Positions 61,847 to 64,000 of a stretch of DNA of 64,000 nt are shown piece by piece; positions within the stretch are counted from its first letter, which is position 1, and each line of letters starts with the position of its first letter. The stretch comes from JBBRCX01 sp038204465. GTDB taxonomy: Bacteria > Planctomycetota > Phycisphaerae > Tepidisphaerales > Tepidisphaeraceae. A program made the position numbers and the translations under genes. The notes under the pieces were generated by a model. The model was not told where the DNA came from. It saw only the letters and a program-made list of their open reading frames with translations, and searched no databases. The DNA is taken from assembly GCA_038204465.1 (NCBI GenBank), contig JBBRCX010000003.1:29433-93432 (forward strand), given 5' to 3'.

Positions 61847-62296
61847 CTACGAGGCCGGCGTTTTGTCTTTGCCCCAGATCCAGGCATCGAGACTGAATCG
61901 GCCGGGACCAACGAGGAATGTGACCAGGGCGAGACACAGGTAAAACACGTTTGGAGTAAACAGGCCGCCTTTGTCATGGGAGATGAAGCCCGTGACGGCG
62001 ATCGTGAAGCTGACGAGCATGAGGGTTACGATGAAAGCGCTAAGGCGCGTCAGCAGACCGACGACGAGCAGTGCCCCGCAAAGGATCTCGGCGAAAGGCA
62101 CGCTGTGCAGGTAGACGTTGCCGAACCAACCGGGCATCGAGCCGGGAACGCGCGACAGGTTGGCCCGCACCCAGCTGCCCAGGCCGGGGTCGACCAGCTT
62201 CCGGTAGCCGGCCAACACGAGGACGAAGCCGAGTGGCACCCGCGCCAGGAGCAGTCCCAGGCCGGCGGCAGCTTCGGATTTAAGCGGGTCCTTCAT
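61847..62296 (-). CDS. DoxX family membrane protein
   Basis: A 149-residue protein with four membrane segments, including LLLARVPLGFVLVLAGYRKL at the start and FAEILCGALLVVGLLTRLSA. This is the DoxX/DUF4328-type fold; the substrate is not known. The ATG at 62296 has AGGG 7 bases upstream. It lies between proC and lemA. Confidence 0.88.
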   Translation of the reverse strand: MKDPLKSEAAAGLGLLLARVPLGFVLVLAGYRKLVDPGLGSWVRANLSRVPGSMPGWFGNVYLHSVPFAEILCGALLVVGLLTRLSAFIVTLMLVSFTIAVTGFISHDKGGLFTPNVFYLCLALVTFLVGPGRFSLDAWIWGKDKTPAS

Positions 62297-62322
62297 CGTC
62301 GTTCCCTGGGTTCAGTTACGTC

Positions 62323-63156
62323 CTATATCGGCCGGCGGATGCTCAACTCGCAAGTTTCTTTGCTGCGGCGCGCGGCGGCCTTGATGGCTTCGATGATGGC
62401 AGGACCGACGTTTTTGCCCTCGAGGTGGGTGATGGCGGCGTGGGTGGTTCCACCCGGGCTGGTGACCTTGCGGCGCAATTCCTGCGCCGTGTCCTGCGAG
62501 GCGGCCAGCATCTTCGCGGCCCCCAGCGCAGTCTTTGCCGACAGCTCGCGGGCCTGCTGCGGCGAGAGGCCGAGAGCGACGGCGGCGGCGATCATCTGCT
62601 CGACGAGAAAGAAAAAATAGGCCGGTCCGGAGCCGCTGACCGCGGTCACCGCGTCCATTTTGTCTTCCGCGACTTCGATGACGGACGCCGCGGACCGGAA
62701 GATCCGGCGCGCGATGGCGATGTCCTGATCCGAAGCGAATTTTCCGCGGCAGAGAGCGGCCATGCCTTCGCCGACGAGCATGGGCGTATTGGGCATGACG
62801 CGCACGACCCGCCAGTCGGCCGCGCTGCCCAGGTGTTGTTCGATGAAGCTCGTGCCGATGCCGGCGGCGATGGAGATCACGAGCGTTGAAGGATCCATCG
62901 CCGCGCCGATGCCGGCCAATGCCTCGGCCATCTGCTGCGGTTTCACGCTGAGGAGGATCGTGGCGGCGCCGCGGGCGGCCTCGACGTTGCTTTCGACGGC
63001 GCGAATCTTCAGCTCGTTTAAGAAGAGGTCGCGGCGCTGCGGTGAGACGTCGGCGGCGATGATTTGCTCGGCGCGGAAGACACCAGCGCCCAGGACGCCT
63101 CGGGCGATGGCCTCGGCCATGTTTCCGGCGCCGATGATCCCCAGCTCGTATTGCAT
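62323..63156 (-). CDS. proC: Pyrroline-5-carboxylate reductase
   Basis: A 277-residue enzyme for the last step of proline synthesis. The Rossmann start is GIIGAGNMAEAIARG; VMPNTPMLVGEGMAAL and AVSGSGPAYFFFLVEQMI follow, and TSPGGTTHAAITHLE is the substrate loop. Length is close to E. coli ProC (269). It heads a run of four genes on the minus strand, with doxX 26 bp downstream. Confidence 0.95.
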   Translation of the reverse strand: MQYELGIIGAGNMAEAIARGVLGAGVFRAEQIIAADVSPQRRDLFLNELKIRAVESNVEAARGAATILLSVKPQQMAEALAGIGAAMDPSTLVISIAAGIGTSFIEQHLGSAADWRVVRVMPNTPMLVGEGMAALCRGKFASDQDIAIARRIFRSAASVIEVAEDKMDAVTAVSGSGPAYFFFLVEQMIAAAVALGLSPQQARELSAKTALGAAKMLAASQDTAQELRRKVTSPGGTTHAAITHLEGKNVGPAIIEAIKAAARRSKETCELSIRRPI

Positions 63157-63517
63157 GGGTTGATTGTGGTGGGGAGGGCCGGGGTGGTCAATTGGGATGG
63201 TTCGCCCTGCGGGTCCCGACGCATCGGATGCGGGCCGGATTGAAACGAGGGAAGGCGACTCTGGCGAAGTCGCGCCTAATGCCCTGCGGACCGCCAGACG
63301 CTTACGATGGTCGCCAATGCCGACGACAGCGTTCGGACGGGGTGACGGTCTACAACCTCCAGACTGCAGATGACGCTGAGCGTCTTGTTGAAGTCACGAG
63401 CGAACATGCTCGAAAAGCTGAGCAAGTTGCCAAGGAGGGTCGAACTCGAGGTCCGGTATTCATCCGTGACAAGGATACCCGTGAGCTCTTTAAAGTATTC
63501 CTTATTATATTTCTTGC

Positions 63518-63546
63518 TTGACTTGACGGCGGTCAATGGATGTAGT
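63518..63546 (+). promoter_or_regulatory. Candidate promoter of the LEPR-XLL gene
   Basis: TTGACT (63518-63523), 17-base spacer, TGTAGT (63541-63546). The -10 box is weak. Confidence 0.4.
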
Positions 63547-63568
63547 CTTCGTCTCGAAGTAGAAGTGG

Positions 63569-63592
63569 CCGAAGGACGGGGCCGTTCTTCGG
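63569..63592 (+). promoter_or_regulatory. Leader hairpin of the LEPR-XLL gene
   Basis: CCGAAGGAC and GTTCTTCGG pair over 9 bp (one G-T) around GGGGCC. It lies 41 bases before the ATG and has no T-run, so it looks like an mRNA leader structure rather than a terminator. Confidence 0.45.
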
Positions 63593-63633
63593 GAGACCGG
63601 GCTTTAGGAAACTCATTTCTGAAGGGTTGGGGC

Positions 63634-64000
63634 AATGCCGCTCAAGCATTTCCTGCGCGCGCTTTTCGCGCGCCCCGTGGACCGTCTCGCCGCCGCCGCT
63701 CGCTTTGCCGTCGAGCCGTTGGAAAGACGGGTGCTCCTCACCGTCACGCCGACCGGCCTTCCCAACGTCAACGAAGGCTCAATCTATTCCCTCGGCTTCA
63801 GCACCGACTCCACCCAGCCGATCGACCATTGGACTGCCAACTGGAACGACGGGCAGCAGCCGTCCACCCTCTCCGGCAACAACCCCTCCGGCTCCCTCAC
63901 CCACGTCTTCGCCGACGGCGCCGCCGCCGGCACCGTGCGCAGCGTCGCCGTCACCGCCACGTTTGTGGATTCCACCCTCGCGCCCGACAGCGCCACCAGG
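63634..64000 (+). CDS. LEPR-XLL surface protein, N-terminal part (runs off the window)
   Basis: At least 122 codons, open at the right edge. After a basic N-terminus the motif V26-E-P-L-E-R-R-V-L-L35 matches the LEPR-XLL signal found on giant planctomycete surface proteins. The following part (NVNEGSIYSLGF, HVFADG) has the look of PKD/Calx-beta-type extracellular repeats. GAAGGG lies 7 bases before the ATG. Such proteins are usually thousands of residues and exported; the C-terminal part is outside the window. Confidence 0.75.

Larger units (their letters stand above)
63157..63633. other. Intergenic region upstream of the LEPR-XLL gene
   Basis: 477 bp between divergent genes. The stretch 63360-63540 is visibly less GC-rich than its surroundings. 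A candidate promoter (63518-63546) and hairpin (63569-63592) precede the start codon. A short plus frame ending at 63521 has protein-like composition in its last 60 codons (ERLVEVTSEHARKAEQVAKE), but I cannot assign it. Confidence 0.6.

Noticed and set aside
63276..63635. 119-codon minus frame upstream of the LEPR-XLL gene
   Set aside because: It overlaps the promoter, leader and start codon of the LEPR-XLL gene and shows no recognisable domain.
1..64000. tRNA, CRISPR, insertion sequence or prophage genes
   Set aside because: I looked for T-loop motifs, spaced direct repeats, transposase motifs and phage structural genes on both strands and saw none that hold up; a covariance-model scan would settle the RNA part.

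Overview
This is a GC-rich, gene-dense bacterial chromosome segment. I see no plasmid, phage, insertion-sequence or CRISPR signals and no tRNA or rRNA gene. The gene content points to a Gram-negative-type member of the Planctomycetota, probably near the Phycisphaerae. The reasons are the N-terminus of a LEPR-XLL giant surface protein at the right edge, a DUF1559-like prepilin-type protein with an H-X9-DG-like end, a very large OstA-like LPS transport protein, the McsA/McsB arginine-kinase pair, a GH10-like protein without its acid/base glutamate, and many small lipoproteins. This lineage call is inference from family content; no search was run.

Layout: 1-3.2 kb (minus): acetyltransferase, RidA protein, membrane protein, ScpA. 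3.3-9.3 kb (plus): KdsD, giant LptC/OstA-like protein, LemA, amidase; this is an envelope/LPS block. 9.3-12.6 kb (minus): secreted three-repeat protein, prepilin-like protein, HflX. 12.8-18 kb (plus): GH10-like protein, ComEA-like protein, UvrB, NadC. 17.9-18.6 kb is non-coding and holds a promoter/boxA-like element that recurs at 57.6 kb. 18.6-27.2 kb (plus): GuaB, two lipoproteins, PfkB-type kinase, a Sel1 gene and a hydrolase gene joined tail to tail and both apparently truncated, RibF, DHH phosphoesterase, ABC ATPase. 27.4-38.4 kb (plus): NusA, IF-2, lipoprotein, DUF503, RbfA, EndoIII-like protein, HisG, large TPR lipoprotein, YebC; this is a translation/transcription block.

38.4-44.0 kb (minus): P1-nuclease-like protein, ChrA, two LuxR-type regulators, TrpE. 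44.1-47.0 kb (plus): PTPS-family protein with the folate-type motif, McsA, McsB, RluA-type synthase. 47.0-48.3 kb (minus): Frr and PyrH. 48.5-52.1 kb (plus): AroK, prepilin peptidase, LapA-like protein, OmpA-type lipoprotein, HisH. 52.1-54.4 kb (minus): a respiratory/copper-type operon (ABC-2 permease, SCO, DUF420, CPMC protein). 54.6-57.2 kb: MutS. 57.2-58.0 kb is non-coding and holds the second copy of the element. 58.0-60.5 kb (plus): PBP4-type carboxypeptidase and a putative metallopeptidase lipoprotein. 60.6-63.2 kb (minus): ProC, DoxX, LemA, DUF2459. 63.6 kb to the edge: start of the LEPR-XLL protein.

Most genes are housekeeping. The best leads are the duplicated rRNA-leader-like intergenic element (18.2 and 57.6 kb), the PTPS-III-like folate enzyme candidate, the GH10-like protein with a lost catalytic residue, the giant OstA-like protein, and a degenerate endonuclease III-like protein translationally coupled to rbfA.
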